A DNA stretch of 64,000 nucleotides from Sycobia sp. Sy_11 (taxonomy: Eukaryota; Arthropoda; Insecta; Hymenoptera; Epichrysomallidae). This document shows, in pieces, positions 10,378 to 23,602 of the stretch (position 1 is the first letter of the stretch; the number at the start of each line of letters is the position of its first letter). The notes under the pieces were generated by a model, which had not been told where the DNA came from, searched no databases, and saw nothing but the letters and a program-made list of their open reading frames with translations. The position numbers and the translations under genes were made by a program. Location: positions 679,501 through 743,500 of the forward strand of contig JACCIC010000175.1 of assembly GCA_018907035.1 (NCBI GenBank). The letters run 5' to 3'.

Positions 10378-11350
10378 TTTTCATTATTTTTATTTACTTT
10401 TCGTGACTTTGCTGGGATTGGAACGCAAATAAATCTTTTCTGATTTACTATAGAAAATTAAAAAAATATTTATTACAAAATATATATATATAACTAAATT
10501 AACAATAATTAACTGCTTATTATTTAAATTAAATTAAAGTCTTTTGGCGCTGCTGCGCTAGCCGCTGTTTCGGCTTCTTTGCCTAATTGCCGCGCGCCAT
10601 TGTCCGCTGAAACAGTAAATCATAAAATACATTTATTTTATGATTTATAAAAAATATTTACATTTATTATCTAACTTAAATTTAGCGCTCCATCTCTCCG
10701 TTGCATGCAGCACCATTAAGTGATTTCCAAGACAGCGACATATATTGAACAAATCTGAACTACCATCTACGGCTAATTTTTGATGAGCATTTCCCATATA
10801 AAGCGAGCGGAGTTTCCACTCCATCTCTCTACCCTCTATAGGAATCTCCATGGAAAATCCACCTAAATCATGTCAAATTATATGGCCGAAGGTTACGCTC
10901 CAATCGCCACAAAGCGACAATATTGTAAAACATTTTAGATGCCTAGCGTGCTACAGAGATGACTATGTAGGATGGCCAGTAGAGAAAGCATGGGCTTAGG
11001 AGAACCTGGGGCGGAATTGTATATTGGGTAAAATGGGTTACGTAAAATTTCTCATGAAAATAATTGTTTAAACGAGCGAAACTTTTTTGTAATATACAAT
11101 TATTAGAGAAGATAAAAATTTAAAGAAAAAATTGTAGGGCACAAACACTGTACAATAAACTTACTGCAGAAGTCAAATGGGTTTCGTTTACCATATATTT
11201 ATGAACACAAATGACAATACAATAACACATATAATACAAGTTCAGTAGGTAGCGAGATTCGTGGGAGCTGAGCCTTATGCTACTGTTCTCTTTCCATACA
11301 CAGAACAAACTCCTCTCTCTCTCTCTCTCTCTCATGTATTTCACTCAAGT
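10378..11350. other. Spacer with hairpin and unidentified repeat-like block
   Basis: A block of more balanced composition at about 10660-10930 has a 68-codon - strand frame that I do not recognise. It could be an old repeat. A (CT)n tract lies at 11304-11332. No gene is supported. Confidence 0.35.
10617..10646. repeat. Perfect 12-bp inverted repeat
   Basis: Arms AAATCATAAAAT (10617-10628) and ATTTTATGATTT (10635-10646) enclose a 6-nt loop. AT-rich, and possibly a bidirectional 3'-end signal, but no transcript is evident. Confidence 0.7.
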
Positions 11351-11587
11351 TGTCACCTCGGGATGCCCCCGTCCCTCAATTGAGGTATAATTACACCTAA
11401 CGATACTAGTGCACACCTTTCGACCACCTTGATGTGCAGATCAGTACTTGTAGAGTACAAGTCATAGCTTGGGCTTTACAAGCCAGTGCTTATCCAGCTA
11501 ACGTGTATACCTGCTTATTGTGTAAACACCCTACAGTTCGGAGATCCTGACATTTTAGCCGCCTCGGCTAAACCGTATCTTAACACA
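11351..11587 (-). repeat. 237-bp LTR-like direct repeat, left copy (3' side)
   Basis: It begins TGTCACC and ends AACACA, so it has TG...CA ends in both orientations. It matches the copy at 12701-12937 over the same 237 bp with no gap and, counted by eye, about 18 substitutions (about 92% identity), mostly transitions. It contains an internal hairpin with arms TAGCCG and CGGCTA. Confidence 0.8.
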
Positions 11588-11603
11588 TCCGCATATATAC
11601 AAA

Positions 11604-12690
11604 TTATAACTCCTCATTAATTATTAATTTTTCAAGAAGTTCTGGATCGTCTACGTAGTTAATGCTCATAATTTGGCTCATAAAATCAATTTCATTGTCA
11701 CAAAAATCGTTATTTTCTTTAAATTTTGATAAATCACCTTCTACTGCTGGGCTGGCAACAAAATCGCGGCCAAGTATCATAGCAAATGACATCGTCGAAT
11801 CGGAAACGTCGTAAAACTTTAAATTCATTTTTATTTCGCCTACTTCAGTATCAGTTTGAAAAACGCGATTAGTTTTCAGTCTTGAATCATTTAAACCGAA
11901 AAATTTATATTGATCGGGATCTATAGGTACCGTTGCATTCATGGGAGCGTAAGTCTATCGTATAATGATGATAGGTGATCCGGAATCTAACATCGCACTT
12001 ATAATATATTTACAATTAGAATCGCAATTTGCCGATTGTACCGAGTACGATACTGTTATCACATAGGGTGGAGCTACATTAATTGGCTGGACAGCATGCG
12101 TGGATAAGTTCAGCATTGCAGGTGTTGTTTTTTTTTGCGAGCAGTCCTGGATGCGGTGGGGTGGTGAGTTGCACCGAAAACATACACCTCTCTCGCGTCT
12201 TAATTTTCCACATTCTATAGCCAGGTGGCCACTTCCTTGGCAGTTGAAACAGCGTATATCTATATCTATATATATCTATACCCATAACCTATTAAAGTTT
12301 ATAAGTGGCTTGACTGCATAAATCGATTTTCTCTGTATGCTGATGTTTTTGAAAGCATCCAATAGATCTTCTTTTCTTAGGTATCTCGCTGCGCGCGCTT
12401 GATTTTGCAGGCCTATTTCGCTGATTCCATCAATCAAGTTGTCGATCATTTCTTCTTCCACAACTGGTACCTTATTCGCTAATATTATTTTATCGTAATA
12501 ATATTCCATGAATGTCTCGCTGCCTTTCCATCCTCTTGCTTCGACTTCTACTCGAAGAGCAACTTTTGATGGTCGATGGTCGAACATGCTTTGCATGCTC
12601 AGCAATAATTGATCCACACTGAGTATCAAATTTTCTGCTTTCGATTGAAACCATGCTGCTGCACGTCCTTTTAATTTTGCGCTCATTAGT
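11604..12690 (-). pseudogene. Gag/protease fragment between LTR-like repeats
   Basis: On the - strand from about 12690, 'LKGRAAAWFQSKAEN' starts a retroelement capsid-like domain. Two CCHC knuckles follow near 12262-12145 (CFNCQGSGHLAIEC, CFRCNSPPHRIQDC), then 'SAMLDSGSP' at about 12005-11978, an aspartic-protease signature. A stop lies just after the protease motif, and the frame then continues to a stop at about 11604. There are also shifts between capsid and knuckles. RT, RNase H and integrase are entirely missing, and the Gag N-terminus appears cut off at the repeat. Confidence 0.75.
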
Positions 12691-12700
12691 ACGCGCGCAC

Positions 12701-12937
12701 TATCACCTCGGGATGCTCCTCCCCCTCGATTGAGGTATAATTACACCTAACGATACTAGTGCGCACCCTTCAACCACCTTGATGTACAGATCAGTACTTG
12801 TAGAGTACAAGCCATAGCTTGGGCTCTACAAGCCAGTGCCTACCCAGACAACGTATATACCTGCTAATTGTGTAAACACCCTACAGTTCGGAGATCCTGA
12901 CATTTTAGCCGCCTCGGCTAAACCGTATCTTAACACA
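12701..12937 (-). repeat. 237-bp LTR-like direct repeat, right copy (5' side)
   Basis: It has the same length and alignment as the copy at 11351-11587, and starts TATCACC instead of TGTCACC. If these are LTRs, this one is 5' for the - strand gag. The gag reading, however, runs right up to it, leaving no room for a leader or primer-binding site. No target-site duplication is visible outside the pair. Confidence 0.8.
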
Positions 12938-13146
12938 TGTTACTTTTTAGTGCATATATATTTAGTGTAAATATATTGTTTTATGTCTAAATATATTGTA
13001 CATAGTTTTAAAATATGTTTTGTACAATAAAATTGGTCGACTAAATTTATATATAGTGCTATAAACACGATTAATACAGGAGGAATAATATAAGAGGTTT
13101 CGATATATTTGCAATTTTTAATCATGGCTTTGTAAAGATTTATACG

Positions 13147-13700
13147 ATGGAAAATGTCATTAATGGTTAAAAGAAGCAGGAATATATCCTTTCAATGAAA
13201 ACATTTTTAAAGAATCGAAATTCGCAGTTGTCGATACAATTTCTGAACCAAGTACATTAGTTTTACAAATGAATGAAAATGTTATGACGGCGTGTAATAC
13301 TATAAATATACATTCGTCTTCAGTTATATGCGAAGGTCACAGTCAAATTATAATAAAAAATATCCCTTCTGCTTCAACTATATGCGAAAAAAGCTGTATT
13401 GAACTACTATCTTCGTTTTCAAGTACATCTAAGAAAAATTATAATAACGTAATAACAGATAATTATATCTTAATACCTCTAATATCGAATGAAACAGAAA
13501 CGATTATAAATCCAGAATCAATTTTTATGGAGTATAAAAAGAAAATACTGGAATCTATTGAAAATCCGATCAAAGAATTTAAAAAGAAGATACTTCTAGA
13601 AAATAATATTATTATCATGTCAGAGAATTAGAAATCTGAACTGACTGCAGCAAAATCTAAAAGAGTGAATGCAGCGAAAGCTTTAAATGATCAAACCAAT
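13147..13700 (+). pseudogene. Pogo-like transposase C-terminal remnant
   Basis: 'WLKEAGIYPFNENIF' at about 13166-13212 resembles the conserved segment after the DDE domain of pogo/Tigger transposases. A stop lies two codons before it. A Ser-, Ile- and Lys-rich frame of 120 codons follows (13269-13631), with a degraded continuation to about 13700. No catalytic core is found upstream. It may be a fragment of a DNA transposon. Assignment to pogo rests on one motif. Confidence 0.45.
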
Positions 13701-13901
13701 GCAAAACCGCTTCCGCAACAATCTGAAAAAACACAAATTTATAATCAGTTTTATAAATCTGTTAGCCCCACCAAGTATTCAACTTGTTCAACTAGCAAAC
13801 TTAGTTCAAGAAAAAAACAGTTATCAATATTTAGTTTTATGAAAATTATTATGTTTATTAACAATTTATGGTCTCTAATATATACACAAAAATTTTTATA
13901 A

Positions 13902-16384
13902 ACTGTTACAATTGTTTCCTGTTGGCTATGAAATACTTACCCAAAGTTACTAACTAAAGTAATTTTTTAATTTATTAATAATTTTTTAATAAGTTATTAA
14001 CTGTTATAGTATATTAATAATTTTTTAATGTATTGTTAATTTATTAAATTTTTCATATCAGAAACTTTATTCTCGCAGCGTCAAACCCATTACAAAACGT
14101 CTAGTTCATACCGCTCCAATGATGAACCCATACCACCCCATAATTGGGGCGGAATGGGTTTTATTAAGGTAAAAAAAAAATAAAGAAAATTCACACAAAT
14201 TTGTCTTCTGCTCTGCGTGGTTCTAATGTTTTTAAAAAACGTAATTATTATAAATTTTAGATACAATTTACACACATCATTCTAGTGTCGCAACTTGTAG
14301 GACAAAATAATAAATCAAATAAAATTTGATTTTCTGTACTTCGTACTGTATAATCAAAATGAGACGTCGAAGTAAATTTATAATGCACGAAATCCCCTGC
14401 AACTGATAATCACAATTTTTGTAGATTAAAAAGAGAGAAATTTAGTTTCGGTATATTCGAAAAGATGTCACAACAAGTAGCAATCAGCACCGTACATATA
14501 TTATCGAAATAAAAAGAACACTGTTGCTAATTGTAACATCTCAAATTCATATTTTAAGTAAGTAAATATAAAAGAAAATTAGGCGATACAACTAAATATA
14601 TGTAGATTATATTTTATATTATGCATTCTACTGTAGTTTTTACATATAAAAGAGATTGTATGTTCAAAAAGAACATGCTGTGTGCAAGTACAACCGATAT
14701 TTGTAAAGAAAAATTTAACGATTTCATCTAGGGTTGCTTTGAAAATCTGCGAATTCTGGCTATACTTCTGCAAACACCCATATCTGATGTCGCTCAAAAT
14801 TGGCGTATTTGCGTTTTGCTATACTGATTATTAATATCCTTATGGTTTTTGATACATTTTGAAATTTTGTGGTACAATACATAAAAACTGCGTAAATGCA
14901 TTATGTTGTGTGTTTATTAGCTATCTGAAAGTGTTAATAACTATTTTTCAAAATTTGACATAATGTTTTTAATAATAGTTTTATATCTAATGTGATTTGC
15001 CTTGACTCATATTTATATTTTAGACATTTTTGCTGTAGATCTTTTATTTTTTGAAGAAAAAAAAAACGAAATGAGTGAGAAGCCTTCTAAGCGTAAAAGT
15101 TCATTAGATGATTCCGAATTCTCCCGAACTGCTGCTTACAGAAAAAAAATATATAGAATAAAAAATATATATTGAATTTTCGTGTGCGGCTAGATTACCT
15201 TAGATGGTATAATAGCCTTTTTTAAAAAGTAAACTAAGTTAAATAAATGCGTGAAAATAAACTCAGCAGGTAAACAATAAAAATAACTTTGTTCGAGACA
15301 AACGTATAAATACACAGAAAATATAATATAAGTCAGCTACTCACTAAGCATTAGCTTGCAAGTGTTCTATATAACGTCGAAACAAGAAGTAAGATTTGCC
15401 CACCGCTGAGAGCATTACAAAATCTCGGAAACGCATCTTTTCTCATACTAGAACAAACTTGATCAATGTACTATTACATATACAGGCGCGCACTCGTCTG
15501 CTCTCACTACATGTACATGACGTTCTCACTCAAGTATATAATATTGCACATACAACATAATTACGTTTATTGACAAGTCTGCGAGACCGACAAGCTTATG
15601 TTAAATATGGGGGGTTCCCCGGCATTTAAAATTATCTATTTAGAATTTGTCTCAAAATTCAACAAAATGATTTTTAAACACCAAAAAGACCACTGTATTA
15701 AGTAAGTTCGATAACACAATTTTTGTTGAGCGAAAGAGTCTTTAAGACATAAAAAACCTCTATTTATTATGCACTTAATTTTATACGAAGAAACAAAAAT
15801 TATACATATACAGAATTCGTATAATTAATTTAACGTCATCACACATACACACACGCACAGCACGCTTGAATGATCGCACGCAGTTTTTTTCTCAACCCAA
15901 CCCGCCGCGAACTCGCCTTCTCACGTCGACCAGTGGTTCTACTATTGTTTTCTTTAATTCGGATCTCGTCTGTCGGTGGCCACGTCGTATGAATATCTCC
16001 TCGGAGATAACGTATAAAGATTTCGGCTCCTGAGCCTGATAAACGTATAATACTAATTTGGTTTAAGCACGCTCTGTGTCTCTAGGGCTTCGTCTCGTCT
16101 GACTCAAACAACGAATATATACAGTGCGCAACTACTTTGCGCTGTCATGGCGGAATATATATCATTTTAAAATTTAGAAATTTTATGTGTAGTAGATTCC
16201 GAAACCAATTTGCAAAACCAGCATTTTTATTTAATTTTTCTGATTTAATCTATAAAAATTCAAAATATGTTTAAAGCCACTATGATGTTTGCAATCAGCA
16301 ACCCAAAATACATAAATACATAAATTTTGAGCAAAAGCAGGTGAGCGGAATAATTACAAGTACAGCGATAGACATATCACATTA
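13902..16384. other. AT-rich spacer, no gene seen
   Basis: A more balanced stretch at about 15840-16150 includes a 'caacccgcc' block at about 15897 that echoes the hairpin-loop motif near 10.1 kb, without clear arms. No coding domain is recognised. Confidence 0.35.
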
Positions 16385-17010
16385 TGTCGGAGAATCATAT
16401 AATAGATAAATATGGCAAAAATTATTCAAATCAAAATAAGATTCTGGTACATTTATTAGGTGATTCGATGACAGTGCACCACGCTTGATATCCATCGTGC
16501 TCCAGGTTCCCCGAAAGCGCGTGTTACAACTGCAGTTTTACCCATCAGTTCGCATTTATCCTCGCAAAATTCTTTTTCCGCCTTGTTCTACAATACATTT
16601 AATTTCATTCGTAACAGATTTTAGGATTGAAACAATCTGGAATGTATGTCCGCTCAAGCAATGAATAGTAAGTTCCCTATAACAGAAACGTGAGTAAAGT
16701 GCACTCGAAAACGCGTGCTTGAACTGCAGTTTAAAATTTGCAGCTTCCATTCCAGATTGTTGCAATCCTAAATATTGTTGCAAATAAACTTATATGTATT
16801 GTAGAACAAGGTGGAAAAAGAATTTTGTGAGGATAAATGGGAACTGATGGTGAAAACTGCAGTTGTAGCACGCGCTTTCGGGGAACCTGGAACACGACGG
16901 ATAGCTCGCGTGATGCACTGTCATCGAATCACCTAATAAATTTTCCAGAATCTTATTGTCATTTGAATAATTTTTGTCATATTTATCTGTTATATTATTC
17001 TTTGACAGAG
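16385..17010. repeat. Long inverted repeat (fold-back element?)
   Basis: The left arm, about 16385-16645, and the right arm, about 16746-17010, are imperfect reverse complements over about 260 bp. Matching blocks include 'gtgattcgatgacagtgca' versus 'tgcactgtcatcgaatcac', 'caggttccccgaaagcgcg' versus 'cgcgctttcggggaacctg', and 'ccttgttctacaatacat' versus 'atgtattgtagaacaagg'. The loop of about 100 nt carries a third, forward copy of the core (cgaaaacgcgtg ... aactgcagttt at about 16706-16732). No transposase or clear target duplication is seen. Confidence 0.8.
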
Positions 17011-18568
17011 TGTGATGCGAGTGTAAAATTTTTGTAAGTTTGAAACCACTTTTACACACAGCACCTTCCAAGCCACTCTAACATATTATAATAGGAAAAT
17101 GTATTTCTAATAAATTAAAGAGCCTATACATATTATTTTTCTAACTTAAATATATTTGCGATAAGCAAATTAGAAAAGTGAATGTTATAGACAAAGTTCT
17201 TCGAATTTTATGGTGAAAAGCATTAAAAACTTTGTATATAATAACATATAAATGACGATATATAAAACAGTAGAGAGTTTGTTAAATATTGTTTTAAACA
17301 AAATTTGGAGATCCAGCTACAATAAATTTTTTACATTCCATATGTTTTTGCTTTAAAATTAAAATTTTATGAGCAAAATTAGAAATTAAAAAGTACTTGT
17401 ATCATGTATCATCTAAGAAGCGGGGTAGATCCCTGGCTGTCGACGGTAAATTGGGATGATTATATAGTAGCTGAAAACGCTTATTATTAATTACGTTTTC
17501 CTCGATAATTATTAGCTTTACAGCAAAAATGGATACAATATAAAAAATTCATTTGAATAGGTTCTACAACTTTTATTTGAACAATTTTTTCTAAACTCAA
17601 AATTATTCCTTAAAACTTGGTTTTTATCATTTTTATAAAGTTTGGGGCCTGGTGTTGCCACATCCAGATTAGGTGCTGTAGCGGATGATCGCTCCACTCT
17701 TCAAAACATGCAAAGAGATCATTTAAACTAATTTTCGGCTGAGGATAAATTGGCCATTAAAATATGTCGCTGGCTCCCGGACTATAAGCTACGTCTCTGA
17801 AAAGTCGGTAATGCAGAACATTCTGTTAAGTTCTGCAATCCACCGCAATGAATTTCTCTAGTAGTCGCTGCAATCGATTCGGACTTCCTTCAAAGGTATG
17901 CAGCATTCGCGCGATCTAATATATAAGTCTATGGGAGAGAGCAGAGAAGACAGAGAGAGGGGGGAAAATTAAATGTGTAAAATGAATGTGCAAGTTTAAA
18001 ACACGCACATGGAGCCAGCGGACGGTTTTACCACCCTCGCAATCTTGCAATTTCCTACCCTAGTATATACTTACCCTTTTTAGGAAATCACATAGGTAGC
18101 ATTATTCGTAGAATTTTGATAAGTTTTAGAGTAATAATTTTTCACATTTTGTATGTCTTCGCATTCCTATGCACGTTCATATTTTACTATTCGTGTAAAG
18201 CTTTATAGTTTATAAATTTTCCTAATGTCTTCTTAGATAAATCACTGTTTGGCAGTGAAAAAAAATTTTGTGTAGATGTAAATAAATTGTATATATCTAT
18301 ATATCATTACTTAGATTTATATTTAAATACATTAAATATTTGTTTGATTAAAAAAAAATTAAAAAATTTGTTTTAAGTCATTCGATTCTTTATTTTAAAA
18401 AAATATTTAGTTGATTTCTATAAATATTTTTTAAAAACACAATTTTCTAATATCGTATATTTTAACAAACTATTTTCGAACTCTAAACTACATGTAGCTG
18501 ACTAAGCGTACACTAAATATTATATTGTGATCAAGAATAATTATAGTTACATATTTTTTCATCGTTTT

Positions 18569-18630
<62 letters not shown>

Positions 18631-21400
18631 AAATATAGAACCTGATAGAACATCACAACAGATTTCTATGGTTTCGCGAAGACAAATTGTTTTAGTGTAT
18701 AAAATAGCATATTTATATGAAATTATCAATTAATATCTGACAAGTTATGAACATGTTCAGAAAGAACTTTTCAAGACATGTTGCATTAAATTTAATGTAC
18801 ATTACATGAATTTGAAGTTTTTTATGAATTGGATTTCCTTTACTCTTGCAAAATTAACTTCTCTTAAATTGCATGCAGAAGTAATGAGCGACGAAAACGC
18901 TAGCGTCGCGCTGTGGCCAGAACTGAACTATAGGTAGATCCTGCCAAACTTTCCGGAGGCCTTTTTCATGCAAAGCAAAGCCAACGGAGTTTTCTTTACT
19001 CTCCGTACTGCTTCCATTTCCAGATATCAATGTGCCAACGACTGAAGGGTAGAGAGAAGGAAAGGTAATTCCGCTGATTTTACATGGGAAAGGCTTTGTA
19101 GGCGACTACACATTCGCAAAAAGAATGCGTCAGTTGACTGTCGAGCATAATAAAAAGAGCAATTTGCGATCAGAAGAATGTTATCTAAATTAAAAGAATG
19201 ATTCATTTTTGCTTCCCGTTGTTTTATACTTATGTTACTGGCCTACCCCTTTCGATCGGCCGTTCACAGTGCGAGCTTTTTACTTTTGCATTTATACGAC
19301 GTAAGCACTTCAAAATTGACGATACACGTAGGACCTGACGCGCTGCGCTAACAATTCGGCGCCGGGAGCTCCTGCGGAGCAAACGGGAATAGAATTGTTC
19401 CATCGAATTAGACGATCGGCGCGTATTTATATACAATTTGTGTACATTCGGTTCCGCTGGCGGTGCTCTTGATCGAGGTCATTTTTATGGATTTAACTAT
19501 TAAAAATGTAACTTTTAAGCAAATTCATTTCAGTAAAAGTAGATAATATATTGCGGTCAGTTGGGGTCGATAGATAAATAACTTTTAACAAAAGCAAAAT
19601 AGTTAGGCGTGTTTGATGTGTTATTAGCACAATAAGAACTCATATAAATAATAATAATTCTATAATAACATCCATAAATCCAATCATGTATGATCGGTTT
19701 CCGATAATTATGCAATTATTATAATAATATTATATTATTGTGATAATTATTATGACCATGTATAATCATGTATATACAAAAAAAAATATATCTAATTCTT
19801 GTATTTTAATAAATAATAATTATCTGTTACAATTATAGAAGATTTAATTTGTTTTTGAAGCTGAATACAGAGGACGAGGGATTAGTGGACCTGGAGCTGA
19901 TTTTAAATATGAGCCGCCCCCTCCACCCGTCAAAAATTAAACTCTTGAAAAAAAAAATCAAATTCAATATGTTAATATATATTAAACATTATAAAATATT
20001 ATAATCTCTTTCTCCATAATACAAGATTCATTGATCAAAAATCAACTACTTTATACACACCAGGTCCACCTATTTATATTCACAAATTACAAATGTTTCT
20101 TTTTTCAAATTTGTTGATAAACGTCAGCCTTACCAATGCTGGTTATAACCTTTGATCAAGCACATATGTATAGTAGATCTATATTTTTCTTAAGATAATT
20201 TGTTTTCTAGTGTTGTTAGCGATTTTTGTTAAAAAAAAAAAAAACATATTTTCTAGTTGAAAAAAATTATTAATAAATAAATATATAAGCCTTTTATTGA
20301 TAAAAATAGTAAATTAAAAAAAACTGTCTTTAAATTGAATTAAAAATTTTGGGTCAAGAAAATTGCAATTTGCTAGAAAAAAGTACCGCATATTATATTA
20401 AATGATTTAAATTCTTTTTAACATAAATTTTATTCATGAAAATGCATTTGAATTCCACGAGTCCAGAATAGTATAGTTTTCGGTATTATAAATAGGAAAA
20501 AGACAATTTTGGGACGAGTGAGAATTTATATTGTCGAAGCAGGAGCTAATTTTAAGCGCGCTTATATTTTTGCAAAAATGCGCTTTATGCACGGCATATG
20601 AACAATGACTTTTTTGTGCAGCATTAGGGGAGCTGAAGTGTTTTTTTTTTCTTCTTTCTTTTTATTAACGTTTTATTTAGACCGAATTATTTACAACAAT
20701 AGCGTGGATAAAAATACGAAAGAAAAACAACCAATGATATTACAGAATGAAATACTTTGTAAAATGATAGTACAGGCCACTTCTCTTAAACAAGTAATGC
20801 ATTGTGTCCTATAATTTTATATAATGAGATGCTTTGCTAGAAAATATTTTTTCAAAGCCAGCGTCGTTGATATGGGTCCGAAGTGATCATCCTAAGAGAG
20901 TGAGTCTGGCCCTGAACTAAGAAATGTACCATCAAAATTTATTAATAAAATAATTATATTCGCGTGCAACATCGGCAATTCACCACGAATAACATAAATT
21001 CTACCAGGTTTGATAAAAAATTGCAATATTATGTAAGAATATATAAATAAACTATTCTAAAACGACATATGCGCGCGTGATTAAATATTGTTGAAAAAGC
21101 GTCAAAAAACTTTTACAAGTATATGTTGATCTTTGTAACGACAATGCTATTCTTAGATGGAAGTAGATCACAGATCTTCAGGCTTTATAATATTATTATA
21201 AATCGTAATCCGCTGCTTTATAATAATGCCTAAAATTTTATTCTATTCATCGTTCACACTGCGCGTGAATTGAATAACTGAAACAAAATAAATATATATA
21301 TATCCGTATATAATAATAGACGCACGATTTTTATACCGTAATACAATAATTATATATTTAACGTACGTAATGGGATTAATCGAGGATAGCGTTAACACAT
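17011..21400. other. AT-rich intergenic DNA
   Basis: No recognisable gene. It contains (TA)n at 18575-18627 and a more balanced segment at about 18860-19460 whose frames show no known domain. Confidence 0.4.
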
Positions 21401-21414
21401 GATGAACAGAAAAC

Positions 21415-21418
<4 letters not shown>

Positions 21419-21470
<52 letters not shown>

Positions 21471-21877
21471 CTCCAGAAATTCTAAAATATAAGTTATATA
21501 TATATATATATATATAAATATATATATAATCCGTAAGTTTTGAATAACTTTACAAATATTATAACCGTAAGAGCTTATATATAAAAAGCGCAAAAATCTA
21601 CCCTAATTGTTTTCAAAAGTATGAGCAGTACCGCATAACCGCCGCCTTCCTCCACTAGTATACCTCTATACACACGCGCGCGCGCGCCCGCGCTATATGC
21701 GCATTAGCATTGCATTCTAGTGACACGGTAAAAGGTGTTTTAGCGCCTAACATAAATACATACTTATAATATGCGCACCCACACACAGCATGGAGGTCGC
21801 CCGGCGCATCAAAAAGGAAACAAAGTGAAGCGCGCGTCAACCTACTTTACTGCGGGTATAGTGCAAAAATCGTTTGC

Positions 21878-21933
<56 letters not shown>

Positions 21934-22011
21934 TAGAGCTACAAGCGTCATAAGCAGCAGAGCAGCAGCGCGCGGCGAGTGAAAAAAAAATTTAAACACC
22001 CGTTACACCGA

Positions 22012-22071
<60 letters not shown>

Positions 22072-22664
22072 GCAGTAGTAGTATAAAAAAGAGCGCACGC
22101 GCGCGCGGGCGCGCATGCCGGGCAATTAAACGGAGAGATGAGAGATAAAAGAGTAAAAGACAAACGGAAGGAGGCAGACGGTTTCGTAAAGAGGAGCAGT
22201 AATAGGAGAACTGCGGAGGAATGGAAATATATGTATACAGCTAGGTGTATAGACAGTACAGAAATCAGAAAAGAGAGAGGAGCGCAGCCGACACAGCGGG
22301 CCCCCTCTGTCTTTCAAAACAACGGTTGAATCCATTGGTTGAATCCATTGGTTGAAACCAGGTTGAAACGTACTATAAAATATAATGTACAATATATGTA
22401 TATATGTTTAATAATTACATACTCAAAGAAATTATTTCAAAATAGCAAATATTTTTTATGTACTTCTAGTATACGTGCATTAGGAGTTCGGCGACACCGA
22501 TGTTAAGCTTTTTTATTTTATTTTATGAAGCTTTATATTCCTCAATTAAAAAGTAAATAATTTAATTAAAAGTAAAAGAAATATAATAACGATCGACATC
22601 TTTATATTTAGTGTAAATTATTAACATTCGTGTATTGATTAAGGATAATTCGTATACTAGAGTA

Positions 22665-22719
<55 letters not shown>

Positions 22720-22763
22720 TGCGTAAATTTCACACGCGAAGCGATTCTGAAGACTATATATAC

Positions 22764-22811
<48 letters not shown>

Positions 22812-22822
22812 CTATCTATCTA

Positions 22823-22889
<67 letters not shown>

Positions 22890-22890
22890 A
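21419..22890. repeat. Dense cluster of (TA)n tracts with (CG)n runs
   Basis: Long TA tracts lie at 21419-21463, 21498-21528, 21880-21929, 22014-22068, 22667-22716 and 22752-22873. The last is interrupted by TATC units and ends in TG units. Between them are alternating CG runs at about 21672-21692 and 22095-22116, and a 13-bp tandem (ggttgaatccatt) at 22324-22360. The CpG-rich part (21650-22330) could be a promoter of an unidentified transcript. Confidence 0.85.
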
Positions 22891-23540
22891 AAGTATCGAA
22901 ACATATATCAACTACTAGTCGCAAAAGAATGTAAAACAAATAAAACTTGGCAAATAATAAATTAAACCAGAAGGACAACATAGTTCATATAAAAATTTAT
23001 TGTTGAATCTCTTTAATAATTGTTTTGGAAACAATGAAAATTTAACTATACATATACATATATGTATGTATATGTAGATATAATAAATTTACAATAATAA
23101 ATTTAAACATATTTAATGTTTTCTAGAACGAGGAGCTTGGGCCCTAAAGATCAAAATTCTAAATAAATAGTTTTCACGACTTATAATATATCGCCAGGCC
23201 AATAATATAGGTTCATCAGAGATACCCAAAATCCTGAGAGGTTGGAGCCGAAAAGCGAACAAGAATAATTTTTTCCCAAAATTTTCTCTTGATTTATGAT
23301 TGTTTCTACACAAACGAAATAGTCATTTCCATCTAATAAATTTATTATTGTTACATATTTTTTTTATTTTCGTATTGTGTACAACTATTATATATATATA
23401 TAAAGATATTAGCGTATTCATTTAGATTTTTTTTTAAAATTATTTATTTGGTTAGTTTCGGCTATAATCAAATTCTTCGTCATATCATTTATAAATATTC
23501 GATCCAGTATAATCATCTATTCAACACAAACATATATATG

Positions 23541-23602
<62 letters not shown>

